Assembly: GCF_030035675.1 (NCBI RefSeq)
Contig: NC_084482.1
Coordinates: 230,301,943-230,365,942, forward strand
Direction: 5' to 3'
DNA length: 64,000 nt
DNA from: Rhineura floridana
Lineage: Eukaryota > Chordata > Lepidosauria > Squamata > Rhineuridae
In this document: positions 43,001 through 54,069 of the stretch, piece after piece
How the letters are laid out: each line of letters starts with the position of its first letter
Position numbering within the stretch: the stretch's first letter is position 1
The notes under the pieces: model-generated
What the model was told of the DNA's origin: nothing
Database searches by the model: none
What the model saw: only the letters and a program-made list of their open reading frames with translations
Translations under genes and position numbers: made by a program

Positions 43001-43360
43001 TTACAGTCATTGCATATTAACTTAAGACATGCTTTTACTGCGATTCGCTTTTTTACGATCCCTAATGCTGATAGATTGGGCAGAATGTCCAATGTCCCCA
43101 AGACTCAGCAAAAATGTGTTTGTAATTCCAATGTAGAGGAAGATCTTCCGCATGTTCTGTTACATTGCCCTATCTATAAAAGTCTTAGGTTACACTTTCT
43201 GCAGAGGTGGCTTGATCTAGATGGGATGTTAACCGATGCTGATAAGGTAATTTTCCTAATGTCAGATCGAAATTCCCAAGTAACTTTTAAGGTAGCTGCG
43301 TTTGCTCTAACAGCTCAGAAACTGAGAACTAAATTTATCTCAGAACCATGTTTAAAATAA
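40016..43360 (+). CDS. LINE ORF2: endonuclease and reverse transcriptase, disrupted
   Basis: Starts in the same frame as ORF1, straight after its TGA, with LLSWNINGWTSKCEDP and no nearby ATG. AP-endonuclease motifs: LQETWI (about 40112), CGDFNARIG (about 40462), SESDHFPLQ (about 40770). RT motifs: NGKAPGEDFLPPEIF, NYRPISLIDVVAKLYSK, EQIGFRKGSSSTDHCLTL, AAFVDLAAASDLVD, GVKQRCPLAPLLFNLF, FYADDMVLLS (about 42180), and a C-terminal knuckle CVC...HVLLHC (about 43115). Together they would nick DNA and copy the RNA at the target site. Breaks: a frame change near 40205, a TGA at 41910-41912 that looks like a decayed CGA, and a frame change near 42660. All catalytic motifs are kept. Confidence 0.85.
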
Positions 43361-43567
43361 AAATAAAAATTGAGTAAACTATTTTATGATCTTATGGTAA
43401 AGCGATCTCTTCTAATATACATGCCTGCTGTTCTAGAACAATTTTAAAAGTTATTCCTGTAGATTTTATATGTTTCTCTTTTTTCCCCTTTTTTTCTTTT
43501 TATATATTTATATTGAATATTGTATACCTGTGTTGGCCTATGGCCCTGCAATAAAGGTTTGTTGTTG
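43361..43567 (+). other. LINE 3' UTR and tail
   Basis: AT-rich, with AATAAAAATAAAAATTG just after the ORF2 stop and GCAATAAAGGTTTGTTGTTG at the end. It ends directly at the second target duplication. There is no poly(A) tail; the end is a short TTG repeat. Confidence 0.8.
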
Positions 43568-43734
43568 AGAACTCCTGTGAGTTGGGAGTGAAGCCAAAGG
43601 GGTGGGGGGAAGCCAGGCCAGATGCTGTTGCCCCTCCAAATCTCATGGGGGGGGACATTTGAGCAGAATGGCCTTTGCTGGAACTGGAGTGTGTCCTGTG
43701 AGGGGAATTTGGGGCCAGGTGGTTCCAAACCAGA

Positions 43735-44070
43735 TATGATAACACTCTTCAAGTACATGAAAGGTTGACACAAAGAGGAGGGCCGGGATCCCTTCTCGAT
43801 CATCCCAGAGTGCAGGACATGGAATAATGGGCTCAAGTTGCAGGAAGCCAGACTTCAACTGGACATCAGGAAAAGCTTCCTAACTGTTAGAGTCATATGA
43901 CAATGGAACCAATGACCTCGAGAGGTAGTGGGCTCTCCATCACTGGAGGCATTCAAGAGGCAGCTGGGCAGCCATCTCTTGGGAATGCTTTGATTTGGAT
44001 TCCTGCATTGAGCAGAGGGTTGGACTGGATGGCCTTGTAGGCCCCTTCCAACTCTACTATTCTATGATTC
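43735..44070 (+). repeat. CR1 LINE 3' end
   Basis: Plus-strand reading gives CR1 C-terminal coding (DMITLFKYMKG, CRTWNNGLKLQEA, LDIRKSFLTVRV, PREVVGSPSLEAFKRQLG) followed by the tip GGGTTGGACTGGATGGCC, CTACTATTCTATGATTCTC. It is 5'-truncated, with in-frame stops. Confidence 0.85.
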
Positions 44071-44234
44071 TCACTCTGGCCTATGTTGTCACAAGCCACT
44101 CTCTCTCAGCTTCCCCCCTCCAATATTGATATATTTTATATTAATACCCCCCACTTTCCTCCCCAGAGCTCAAGGGGGTGTACATGGGTCTGTCCCTCCC
44201 CCATATTGTTATCACATCTATTGTATTTAAAAAA

Positions 44235-44745
44235 CAGGTTTAAAAAACACTAAAAACCAATTCCAACACAGATGCAAACTGGGATAGGTCTCTACTTAAA
44301 AGGCTTGTTGAAAGAGGAAAGTCTTCAAAAGGCGCCAAAAAGATAACAGAGATTGTGCCTGCCTAATATTTAAGGGGAGGGAATTCCACAGGGTAGGTGC
44401 CGCCACCTGAAAGGTTTGCTTCGTATGTGGTGCAGAATGGACCTCCTGACAAGATGGTATCTGCAGGAGTCCCTCACCTGCAGAGCGCAGTGATCGACTG
44501 GGTATATCAGGGGTAAGACGGTCTTTCAGGTATCCTGGTCCCGAGCTGTATAGGGCTTTGAACACCAAGACTAGAACCTTGAACTTGGTCTCGTAGCAAA
44601 CGCGCAGCCAGTGCAATTCTTTCAGCAGCAGCAGGGGCAACATGTTGGAGATATCCTGCCCCACTGAGCAGTCTCGCTGCTGCATTTTGCACCAGCTTCA
44701 GCTTCCGGACCAACCTCAAGAGCCTGATGTTGAACTGCCTAGTCC
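44235..44745 (-). repeat. L2 LINE 3' end
   Basis: The minus strand encodes LLLLKELHWLRVCYETKFKV, LVLVFKALYSSGPGYLKDRL, QTFQVAAPTLWNSLPLNIR, and LLKTFLFQQAF, then a 3' UTR with TTGGAATTGGTTTTTAGTG. A small frame break lies near 44650. Confidence 0.85.
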
Positions 44746-44844
44746 TTTCCCCCGGGCACAGTCCCCCCCCCATGCAGGCCACGGAGGCTCCATTCCGAAG
44801 TGCAAGAAGGGCATATATGCTGCTTAACCCTGATGGCATTTTCC

Positions 44845-45235
44845 TGCTAAAATTAACCCAACATGGACCCTGCAGTGAAGGCAGGCTCTTCTCTCCCAGA
44901 GGCTACAGAATCAATCTCTTCCATCACTTGGTCTTCTCTCCTGGACAATGTGGACAGGATGTCTGATGCTGTGAAGGCCACTCTCTTTAAACTGGATCTG
45001 TGCCTGCCTTGTGTGGTTCATGCTGCAGAGTCAGATGTGATGGGCTCTCGGCCCAAATTCTTGCGTTTGATTCTGGGCCCAGTTGAAGGTGCTGGTTTTG
45101 GCCTGCAAAGTCTTCAAGGCTGAGGATTTGCTGAAGGCACACTTTTCATCCCTTCCTTTGAGCCCTGAGAGAGATGTTTTTAGAACCCAGACTATTAACT
45201 GATTTCAAAGTTGTATTTTTAAATGGCTGTAACCC
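44845..45235 (+). repeat. Old L2-like relic
   Basis: Plus-strand pieces read SDAVKATLFKLDLCLPCVV and FWAQLKVLVLACKVF, resembling L2 motifs ...ATTSALDPCPSWLV and FRAQFKVLVLTYKAL, but badly decayed. Part of it recurs at 21950-21995. Confidence 0.4.
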
Positions 45236-45394
45236 ATGGCTGGATTAATACATACTCTGAGCATGTGCAGTTTCACAACTCTCAGCAAACACAAAATATT
45301 TTAGCAACCTTATTAAACAAAAAGAAAATACTCTGAGCATATGCAGTTTTGTATTTTAAAGTCTCTTCTCATTGTTTCTCCTCACTTCCCAACT

Positions 45395-45970
<576 letters not shown>

Positions 45971-46040
45971 TCAAAGCTGAAGGCCTTGTACAGAGTTAGT
46001 TTAGCAGTAGGTGCTTGGTTGCAGGTTGTGAAAAGAGACG

Positions 46041-46048
46041 CAGAGAGA
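46041..46048. repeat. 8-base duplication CAGAGAGA, left copy
   Basis: CAGAGAGA here and at 52501-52508 flank the 6.45-kb insertion. In the uninterrupted ZNF introns (10200 and 57650 regions) the site is present once. Eight-base duplications are the hallmark of hAT transposons. Confidence 0.65.
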
Positions 46049-46284
46049 GTAGGGTTGCCATATTCCAATCCCACAAATCCGGGAGGTTGATTTGCATATT
46101 ATGCAAATTATAAATTAATTGCATAATTTGCTTATTATGCAGACCATGTCCTAATTAGGCAAGTTAATCATGTTAATTTGCATTGTCCAGTTGTTTTGTT
46201 TTTGTGCCTAGCAATTACCACCAAAAACTGGGGGAGGATGTGAAGATTTTAAAAAAATCCTCCATTTTCAACCTTAAAGGCCTT

Positions 46285-47010
46285 TATGGAATATTTATTT
46301 ATTAAGAGGATTTATATTCTGCCTTTCCACTGTTAAAAACGGAGTTCAGGGTGTTACGCAAAAAGGCTCTTTTCATCTGGAGGAAGCTCCAAATAATCAC
46401 ACCAGATGGGAAACCAGAGATATATAAAACCACACCTTTATTGATTAATTACCTACATCTTTTGCAAAAGAGAGACAAAGCATTCGACTAACGCCAGAAT
46501 CCTAGTCTGAAAAGCATAGCTGCACAGATAGATTGATATATGGCTCTCAAGTCCTCCTCACACACAGCCCCTCCCATCTCGTTAGCAACACTTGTCAGCG
46601 ACTCCATTGTCTTTGCATTTACAGCGTTCTAATCTTGAGCGCTCCATGTGCTGTTCCTACCTCCCCCAGGCACAGCATATTCTTCGCTCAGTCCCTATCT
46701 TCTTGGAAGGTGTCCCGTTACATGAGAAGAGCAAACTAGCATTTTAAGTATCAAAACAGCAAATGCGCATTCGGCCTTCTCAGGCACTTTTAGTATCCAC
46801 AGAGGAATTCTGCTTTTCTGCCTCTAAGTTAATTCAGGTTAATCCATTTTCTGCTGTGTCATATTAACACTACACATACTATAGTTCCCAAACTATATAT
46901 CTCATTTATCACAAGGGCAGCTTACATAGTAAAAACAATCAAAATGCACAATCAATGTAAAAACGTAATAAAAACACAACAAACATAAAACAAGTCAATG
47001 CAGCAGTATA
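46285..47010 (-). repeat. L2 tail relic split by a solo LTR
   Basis: 46285-46351 and 46914-47010 together read, on the minus strand, as an L2-type 3' UTR and ATAAATAAATA tail (AACTCCGTTTTTAACAG, GTAAGCTGCC, TTTTTACTATG). The LTR at 46352-46913 lies between them. Confidence 0.6.
46352..46913 (-). mobile_element. Solo LTR fossil in an L2 tail
   Basis: A 562-base block starts TGTTACG and ends ATCACA, flanked by AGGG at 46348-46351 and 46914-46917, a 4-base duplication typical of gamma-like retroviruses. On the minus strand a polyadenylation signal (CAATAAAGGTGTGG) lies near the right part of the LTR, giving minus orientation. It is a solo LTR with no internal sequence. It is younger than the L2 tail that it splits. 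Confidence 0.7.
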
Positions 47011-47995
47011 AAAATTGTACAAATTTTAACGCAGATAGAAATCAAGATTTCAATATTATCAGCTCTGTCAATCATCTTATCTAAAGGGCGCGTGTCTGAG
47101 CATGTAAGAAGTGTCTTTAGTACACTGATTCTCACATATCCAATCAGAGAGAGGGGAAATGCAGCCTTCTATGATAAAGGCTGGAACATGATGGAGACTT
47201 TGATGCTGGCACCTCTTTTTTAAAAAATAAAATAAAGATGCAGTGAATTCTAGAGACCTGGCGAGCTGTGGCAGCATTAGACAGGGGAGCTGTTCCATTG
47301 CTATTAGTTTTAAGGGGGTGAAGGTTACACCCCCAATGCATTGAATATATGCATAGAGAGAGAGAGGGAACACCTCCTGTGTGTATGTATATATAACACA
47401 CACACACAGATATCCATCCCTGGGGAGATGGAAGTAGGGTGATCTTTGGTGGAGAGATGCCTGCCAGTCATTTTGAAGAAGGGTATGTATCAAAAAATAC
47501 TTTTTAGCCTTTTCTGAATTGCTGAACAGAGGCCCTGTCAGGCAACAGGGTGAGTGAGGCAGCATTCCAATGCAACTTCACTTAGGAGTAAGCACCATTT
47601 AACAAGGTGGGTGCAGGGCGGAAAAATGCCAATGCTGGTATCACTGCCTTTTCTACAGAGAGGTTTGCTTTTATATCTTGTATCTGTTCAGGGGAGGGAG
47701 TGTTTGGTGGAATCAAACCCTTTTATTCCACCCTCCATGATGACAGGCAGACCCTCCCATTGCATTCACCACTTAAGACACATATCCTGAGAAACAGGCA
47801 ACTGAGATGAAAGCGGCTTCTCCTTGCTGACGCAACCAGAAAGTGTATGGGTAATGGGTGGAGCTGCATCTGTTGATCAAGTGAGCATGTGCAGTTTCCT
47901 AAACTGCTAGATTCTGCAGATGCAGCAGGCAAGCAGACTAAAATTCTTGATTTTTCCAGGACAACTGTGGTGTCCCTCATTGGCTAAGAACAATG
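47010..47995. other. Unassigned stretch
   Basis: A CACACA run lies at about 47395-47408. The 162-codon minus-strand frame at 47077-47565 crosses low-complexity sequence and shows no domain. No RNA gene seen. Confidence 0.4.
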
Positions 47996-48007
47996 GAAGG
48001 CAGGAAT

Positions 48008-48135
48008 TAGGGTTGCCAGGTCAGAAGTATCCCAAACCCTGAAATTTCAGGGGTGGGCCCTAGTGATGTCAGGGGGCGGGCGTGAGTGATGTCGCAGGGG
48101 CAGGCCTGAGTGCTGTCATTAAATATGATACATTA
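48008..48135 (+). mobile_element. hAT-like terminus
   Basis: TTAGGGTTGCCAGGTCAGAA followed by CAAACCCTGAAATTTCAGGG resembles the TAGGGTTGCC ends of hAT non-autonomous elements. The matching right end was not found. Confidence 0.35.
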
Positions 48136-48414
48136 AGCATCAATCACAGTTGCTTGGAGCATACAATTAAGAAACATTTCTCTGATTGTAAATTAAGCTA
48201 TAAATTTTAGCTAAAAGATTGAGCCCGGGTAGGGAACATTTAGTCTAGCCCATTTGCTTTCGGCAAGAAGGGTTTAAGTGCCCTCAGGCCAGGCCAGTCA
48301 CCAAAAGGCCATTGTAGGAAGAAAGGAGCCTAGTGTTGTGGAGATGGTAGATAGGAGCATTCGGGAGTAAAGATGGATGCTCCTGAAGGCTGCAATTCTA
48401 AACACATTTACTAA

Positions 48415-49050
48415 TTAAAATTGAAATTAAATCCAGACAAGACAGAGGTGCTCCCATACAACCCCCTTGTTACGACAGCTCCACTGGCTGCCAGTTTGTT
48501 TCTGGTCACAATTCAAAGTGCTGGTTTTGACCTATAAAGATCTATACGGCCTAGGTCCAGGCTATTTGTCAGACCGTATCCCCCCATATGAGCCTCCCTG
48601 GCCTTTGAGATCCTCAGGAGAGGCCCTTCTCTCAGTCCCAACACCTTCGCAAGCACAATTGGTGGGGACGCGAGATAGGGCCTTCTCGGTGGCTGCCCCC
48701 AGGTTCTGGAACTCTCTTCCTAGGAAAGCACGAATGGCCCCTTCCTTGCTATCCTTCCGTCAGCAGGCAAAGACTTTTTTATTCCGACAGGCTTTTGGAC
48801 TAGAAGATGTTTAAGATAGGGCCTCATGAGGTCTGTTGTATTGTTCTATGGTCCTATTCTTAATGCTTTAAATTGTCTTAGTATTTTAAGTGTATGTTTC
48901 ATGGTTTTAATGTTACGAATAGTTTAATTCTATTTTAATTGTATATTTTTGTATGTTTTTTACCTATGTGTAGTTTTTATTTGTAAACCGTACTGAGTTC
49001 CAGTTTTGGAAAAAGGGCGGGGTAAAAATAAAGATTCATTCATTCATTCA
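48415..49050 (+). repeat. L2 LINE 3' end
   Basis: The open frame encodes LRQLHWLPVCFWSQFKVLVL, GLGPGYLSDRIPPYEPP, FSVAAPRFWNSLPRKARM and KTFLFRQAFGLEDV, then a 3' UTR with GGGCGGGGTAAAAATAAAG and an ATTC microsatellite at 49030-49051. A leading piece encodes KLNPDKTEVL at 48420, with a deletion between. Confidence 0.88.
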
Positions 49051-49054
49051 TAAG

Positions 49055-49650
49055 GGACTATGCCCCATAGAACTCAACAAGAATTACTTCTGAGTAGATA
49101 TAGTTTGGATTGTGCTGTTGGCAAAGCTTGACTAGGGATCCTCTGCAAAGACATCCATATACAGGCAGGGTTGGCAGCCCCCTGCCTGCAATGCCCTGCC
49201 CCTATCTTTTAACATGGCTGCTCTAAAATTCTTTACAGATTTGACCCTTCAGAAAGAGGTCTGAGAAATGAGTAAGAAGATTCTCTACGCTTTCTGTCTA
49301 CCCTGTGGGCTGCTATAAACTCACTTTGACAGCCAACCTAATTCCAGTGAGCAGTAATGGACAGAGAGAAAACACACATGGTTTGGTCTACCTTCACAGG
49401 CAGCAGCTTGGGAACAACAATTGCAGCCACACTTCCAAATATATTAATTCTCTTTTACCGCTATTGAGCAAGAAACAAACTGTCATGCAACCGACAAGGT
49501 GCATCATCAGTGGGTTTAAGGGGGTTGAGCTGAGCACTTGGAACCATTGCTGTTGCTTCTATGGCTATAACAGAGTGAGGTTAAAGATAAGTGAAATGCC
49601 AATAGAAAAAACAACAACACAAAAGGCAGTGATGATTTCCTCAATGCAAT
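49055..49650. other. Unassigned stretch
   Basis: Contains the recurrent GAACTCAACAAGAATTACTTCTGAGTAGA-type motif (49070-49100) found in many squamate repeats. The 134-codon frame at 49305-49709 runs into a CR1 tip and is not supported. Confidence 0.4.
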
Positions 49651-49654
49651 TTTC

Positions 49655-49780
49655 TTGCACTCGGGTCCTGCTTGCGGGCTTCCCACAGGCACCTGGTTGG
49701 CCACTGTGAGAACAGGATGCTGGACTAGATGGGCCACTGGCCTGATCCAGCAGGCTCTTCTTATGTTCTTATGTTAATAC
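49655..49780 (+). repeat. CR1 LINE 3' tip
   Basis: CTTGCACTCGGGTCCTGCTT, GGCACCTGGTTGGCCACTGT, GGATGCTGGACTAGATGGGC, then TTCTTATGTTCTTATGTT. A 125-base truncated copy. Confidence 0.9.
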
Positions 49781-49924
49781 CATACCAACCACAACAAGAT
49801 TCCTATGAATAAGGCAGAAAACTCAGCATCCCACAACCAGTCAGGATTCATAACCAAAAACCCAAACTAAAAAAACCTGGCAGCCAGTCAGCCAAGGTCA
49901 CAGAAATCCCCATGCAGCACAACC

Positions 49925-50400
49925 TGACCCGGGGACTGCAGTTAGTTCAGAATGCTGCAGCATGATTGCTGACAAGAGTGAGATCCTATCAGCACATAAT
50001 ACCTCTGCTCTGAAATCTGCATTGGTTGCTGATTTGCTACAAGCTGTGCTTTCCATGTTATGGGTGCTACATAGTACTTGTTCTGCTCTTGTATGAAATC
50101 AGTCCTGTAACAAGGCAGCACCTATGCATTGGAACTCCTTGCCTATTGACATTAGGCAGATGCCCCTTTTCAGCGCCTGCTAAAATCATTTTTCTTTAGG
50201 CAACCCTCTCCTGCCATGTAGAAGCCATTGTGTTTTTAAGTCTGTTTTTAACTCATTGTTGGTTTTATTATTCTGAATGGTTTAAATACCTGTCCTTGAC
50301 TGTTTTTGCCAATAATTTCATTGTTTTAATTCTTTCTGTAAACCGCTTTGAGATTTTTTACAAGCAGTATATAAATGTTGTAAATAACAATAAATAAATC
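49925..50400 (+). repeat. Old L2 LINE 3' end
   Basis: TTCAGAATGCTGCAGCATGA (LVQNAAA), GGAACTCCTTGCC (WNSLP), CATTTTTCTTTAGGCA (FLFRQ) and the UTR end GTAAACCGCTTTGAGATTTT with CAATAAATAAATC follow L2 order. Strongly decayed. Confidence 0.7.
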
Positions 50401-50444
50401 ACTTTTTGAGTCACTGTGGCCCTTGAGTCTCTTCCCACTTTTAG

Positions 50445-50625
50445 GAACAAAGGAGTCTGCCTTATACCAACTCAGGCCATTTGGTACCATCTAGCTCAGT
50501 ACTGATGACGTGGACTAGCATTGGCTCTCCAGGATTCCAGGCAATAGTCTTTTCCAGAAATTGAATTCTGGACCTTTCCACGCAAAGCATATGCCCTACC
50601 AATGAGCTACAACCCTCCCCGTTTA
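50445..50625 (-). repeat. tRNA-derived SINE, copy 2
   Basis: The minus strand shows an A-box-like TAGCTCATTGGTAGGGC, then CATATGCTTTGCGTGGAAAG and a B-box-like AATTCAATTTC, then the body ending in AAGGCAGACTCC. Same family as 27005-27180. Confidence 0.75.
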
Positions 50626-50684
50626 AAAAAGTATCTTTTAACATTGTTCTTTGCAATTCACTCTTGAATGCAGATCATACCTAG

Positions 50685-50895
50685 GGCAGATCCACACCCA
50701 TTCATTTATAGCACATTCAACACCCATTTGAAGCACATGAATCCCACCACAGAATTATGGGCATTGTAGTTTGTTAAGGGTGGTAAGAACTATAACTGTG
50801 AGGGGGAAACTACACTTCCCAGGATTCTTTAGGGGAAGTCATGCACTTTAAATGTGAGTTGGATGTGCTTTAAATGTGTTGATCTGCTTAATCAA
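50685..50895. mobile_element. MITE, copy 3 of the GAATCCTGG family
   Basis: Left: AGCACATTCAACACCCATTT, GAAGCACATGAATCCC, TTGTAGTTTGTTAAGGGTG. Right: AACTACACTTCCCAGGATTC, GGAAGTCATGCACTTTAAAT, GATGTGCTTTAAATGTG. The best-preserved inverted arms of the three copies. Confidence 0.75.
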
Positions 50896-50987
50896 CTTCG
50901 CCTGCATGTAAATCGTTTTAATTAATTTTTCAAAATGGAAATGAGCTATAAAGTGTACTGGGTGACCATGGACTACTCACCATCTCT

Positions 50988-52420
50988 CAGCCTATCTGCC
51001 CCTCAAGATGAAAACAACAGAGAACCATGACCACCCCAAGGAAGAAGGACACACTTAAAATGTAGAGGAAAAAATCATCTACAACCATTGTATGAAATCA
51101 AATACTTATTAGGACTCAGTATGAAGAAATATTTATATGAGCATGACTATCAAATATGATTATTAATTACAAAATCTGTGAAGATATTTATGGTGCAATC
51201 CTATGTTTTTCTACTCAGAAGCAAGTTCCAATGTATTCCTCAAGTGATAAGGAACTTGTTCTTTTAACAAGCCTTTTAAGTTGAGACTATCCAGGTGTGC
51301 GTCTGTGTTGGAATTGCTTTTTAATATGTTTTTAAACCTTTCTTTTTTGTTTTTATTAAAAAAGATGCTTTTAAAAGCTTTTAAAAATGTTTGTAAAGAT
51401 GTTTTAATATATTTTAAAGTCTGTTTTTATGATGTTTTAAAGTGTTTTTGGTGCTTTTGTTTGCCGCCCTGGGCTCCTACTGGGAGGAAGGGCGGGATAT
51501 AAATCAAATAATAAATAAACTTCATTCACCCAACCCAAAATTCAGAATCATGCCTCTTTAAGCTGTTTTGCAACTGTTTATTCTTGCTTTACGGTTATTG
51601 GATTTTAAATGGCTTTATTTTTTATTGTGAGCTGCCTTGGCTTCCAATCACCAACCCCACCTCACAAGGTTGTTGGAAAGACTCCATACAAACACACACA
51701 CACACACACACATACGCACACTGCAGATGTAAAAATACATATAGCCTATATAATAGTTTATTGTCAAACCAGTTGGTCATTGCAGAACATTTTTTTTAAA
51801 ATCAGTATTAGTTCCCTACATAATAAAAACTGTAATACCTACGTAAGCCCTGCATAATTGCTTTAAACATAGGATTGGAGAGGAACAGAAAGATTTAGAA
51901 CATAAACACAATTCTTTGTTATGTTCACTCAAAAGTCCCATTAATTTACAGCACAGTCATAACCATGTCTACTCAAAAGTAAGTCCTATTGAATTCAATG
52001 GGATTTACTCTGGGTATATGGGATAAGCATTGCATTTACTCCCACAAAAGCAAGTACTGGGAAGGTTATGAAAACAGGGCCCTCTTCAACAGCCCAGGAT
52101 TTGACTCCTGCACACAAGAGGAAAAAAACTGAAATGTATATACTTACCCAATTCATGAGATTTCCTGATAAACGGGGAAAGCACCATTTTCTGGCGTTGC
52201 AATGAGATCTAGGCACTGCCTGAAGGTCAACCAATCACAACCCTGGCTTCACTTATTGGCTGCAATCCTGAAAGGGCAGGGACAGAACCACTAAGTGCTA
52301 TAACAGATCTGTTAATAAGATTTAACAGTCGTGGGGGGATTCACATTTAGATGCATATCTCCAGAACCGGACCACTTGGAAACTTAATTTTTTAAAATTA
52401 AAGCTGAGAATCCCAGCCAC
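50988..52420 (-). repeat. Inverted copy of the 2.8-4.3 kb segment
   Basis: The reverse complement is colinear with 2826-4328 over its whole length, with many substitutions. An AC microsatellite at about 51690-51712 and an L2-type tail at 51460-51530 are shared. It runs up to about 80 bases from the right-hand TAGAGTTGCC terminus. Confidence 0.65.
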
Positions 52421-52500
52421 CTAATGGGCTAAATGGGCACCGGGTGGCATGGATAGAATCCGGGTAAAACCTGGCTAACGGGGCAATATGGCAACTCTAA

Positions 52501-52712
52501 CAGAGAGACAACTGCAACAAAAATCTGCTCTCTTGTTCCTCCATTTAAGGTGGACAGCCCAGTACTTATGCACAGCTGGAATTTACAAACCTAGGATAGA
52601 TTCTGTCTGACAGGAACATGGCCCTTTCCACTGCCCAGAGGGCAGCTCGCATCCCCTCCCTCCCTCCCAAAATGTTAGCCCCATTACCTGCAATACAAGT
52701 GCTAGAAGATGA
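52501..52712 (-). other. ZNF intron sequence, continued from 45856-46048
   Basis: AAAATCTGCTCTCTTGTTCC, TTTAAGGTGGACAGCCCAGT and TCTGTCTGACAGGAACATGG match the reverse complement of 10060-10200 and the plus strand of 57665-57800. It is the part of the duplicated ZNF unit beyond the 6.45-kb insertion. Confidence 0.75.
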
Positions 52713-53722
52713 GACCCCCAGGTCAGATGGCACTCACTGAGCTATTGGAACAGAACAAAGGACAAGTATGAGTAGCGCTGTGACTAATGATGCAGCTGGG
52801 TCAAAGATGAAAGGAAGCCCAGAGGCTGATGCACACAGATGTGAAAGGAGAGTCCGGAGCTGTATGACGCACACAATAGGAACATGGAATGTGAGAAACA
52901 TGAACCAGGGAAAGTTAGAAATTGTCAAGCAAGAAGTGGAACCCATCAACATTACAATAGTTGGCGTGAGTGAATTAAAATGGATGGGAAAGGGACATTT
53001 TCAGGCAACTTCAAAATATTTTATGCAGGAAATGATAAATTAAGGAGAAACGGGGTTGCTCTAATAGTCAGAAGTGACGTAGAAAAAGCAATTAGGAGCT
53101 ATAATGCAAAGTCTGAGTGAGTGATATCAGTAAGATTTAATGGGAAACCTAACCATCATCTCAGTCTATGCTCCAACAGGAAACACAGAAGAAGAGGAAA
53201 TTCAGAGATTTTATGTAGAAGTACAGGAAGAAATTAAAGGGAAATTTAGACCAAGAGTAGGGATGTTGAATAATCAACAGGGGAACACACTGACTGACCG
53301 AGATAAAAGGAAGATGGAAGGAATACACTGAAGAACTATAAAAGAGATGCAAGGATGACAGATTCATTCATGGAGGAACCCTATGATGAAGAAGCAGCAA
53401 TTTTAGAATGTGAGGTGAAAGCTGCTCTTAAAATATTTGGAAGAAACAATAACCAGGAACAGATGGCATACCAATAGAGTGGCTACAAGCTACTGAGACT
53501 GAATCTGTCTAAATTTTGACAAAACATTGTCAACAAATATGGAAAACTAGACAATGCCACACAGACTGGAAGCGTTCAATATACATCCCAACTCCAAAGA
53601 AAGGGTATCCCAGGGAACGCAGTAATTTTCGAACTATTGCCTTAATATGCCATGCAAGTGAAGTAAAGGCTCTTACCATATGTGGAGCGAGAAGTGCCAG
53701 ACATCCAAGCTGGTTTTAGAAA
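52713..53722 (+). repeat. RTE-BovB LINE 5' part, partner of 8862-10030
   Basis: Plus-strand blocks: GTWNVRNMNQGKLEIVKQEV, ITIVGVSELKWMGKGHFQ, TEEEEIQRFYVEVQEEIKGK, RPRVGMLNNQQGNTLTDRDK, and a WKRSIYIPTPKKGYPRERSN region before the RT. It starts at the same intron position as the copy at 8862-10030 and is cut at 53722 by another element. Frame breaks separate the blocks. Confidence 0.88.
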
Positions 53723-53895
53723 GGGAAGGCGCCAAAGGCGCCCCTAAGCCTGGAATTTTTTAAAAAAATGTGCGGAAAATCTAATAATAATTTACTAACA
53801 TTTGAATTGAAAAATGAACAAAAAAAATTATACAAGGTAAGGGCGCCAATTTATAATTTGCAAGGGGGGTGCCGAACACACTAGTCCTGGCCCTG
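53722..53895 (-). mobile_element. Small DNA-transposon fragment
   Basis: The right end read on the minus strand is CAGGGCCAGGACTAGTGTGT, a CAGGGCC-type terminus common in hAT-related elements, followed by CACCCCCCTTGCAAATTATA and ATTGGCGCCC. The left side has GGCGCCAAAGGCGCC. It truncates BovB. Confidence 0.4.
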
Positions 53896-54069
53896 TTGAG
53901 TCCTAACAGCCCAATTCCCAGCACCTGGGGTGCGGATTGGCAGACTGATAGGAGACAGTAGCTACAGGCCAGAATAAAGCCTTAAGAAAAGTCCTCTTGT
54001 GAGCCTTAGCGCTGACAGACAGCTGTGACTTTGACCCATGCAACAATTTCCCTGTTGACCTTGTATCTT

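Larger units (their letters stand above)
37309..43567 (+). mobile_element. Full-length 6.26-kb APE-type LINE (Vingi/I-group-like)
   Basis: One insertion has both ends set by the 10-base duplication. Layout: a 5' UTR of about 270 bases, ORF1 (37576-40015), ORF2 with AP-endonuclease and reverse transcriptase (about 40016-43360), an AT-rich 3' UTR of about 200 bases, and a short GTTTGTTGTTG tail. The sequence is unlike the L2, CR1 and BovB copies around it. The endonuclease plus a C-terminal CxC...HxxxxC knuckle fit the I/Vingi side of the LINE tree, but I cannot settle the clade by eye. Few inactivating changes are visible (about two in ORF1, three in ORF2), so it is a fairly recent, now inactive copy. 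Confidence 0.85.
46049..52500. mobile_element. 6.45-kb insertion with hAT-like termini
   Basis: The left end reads GTAGGGTTGCCATATTCC; the reverse complement of the right end reads TTAGAGTTGCCATATTGCCC, a 14-of-16 inverted match, with 8-base duplications outside. Conserved ZNF intron sequence stops at the left end (45856-46048) and resumes at the right end (52501-52710), so everything between was gained by this intron. Inside are LINE, SINE, MITE and LTR copies and, at the right end, the 1.4-kb segment shared with 2.8-4.3 kb. No transposase frame is visible, so it is a non-autonomous or gutted element enlarged by later insertions. Two separate hAT insertions plus deletion is an alternative. 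Confidence 0.5.

Noticed and set aside
44642-45123. Short plus-strand frames (61-86 codons) as host genes
   Set aside because: They translate in another frame to decayed L2 motifs.
47077-47565. 162-codon minus-strand frame
   Set aside because: It crosses a CA/GA microsatellite and lies inside the 6.45-kb insertion without any domain.
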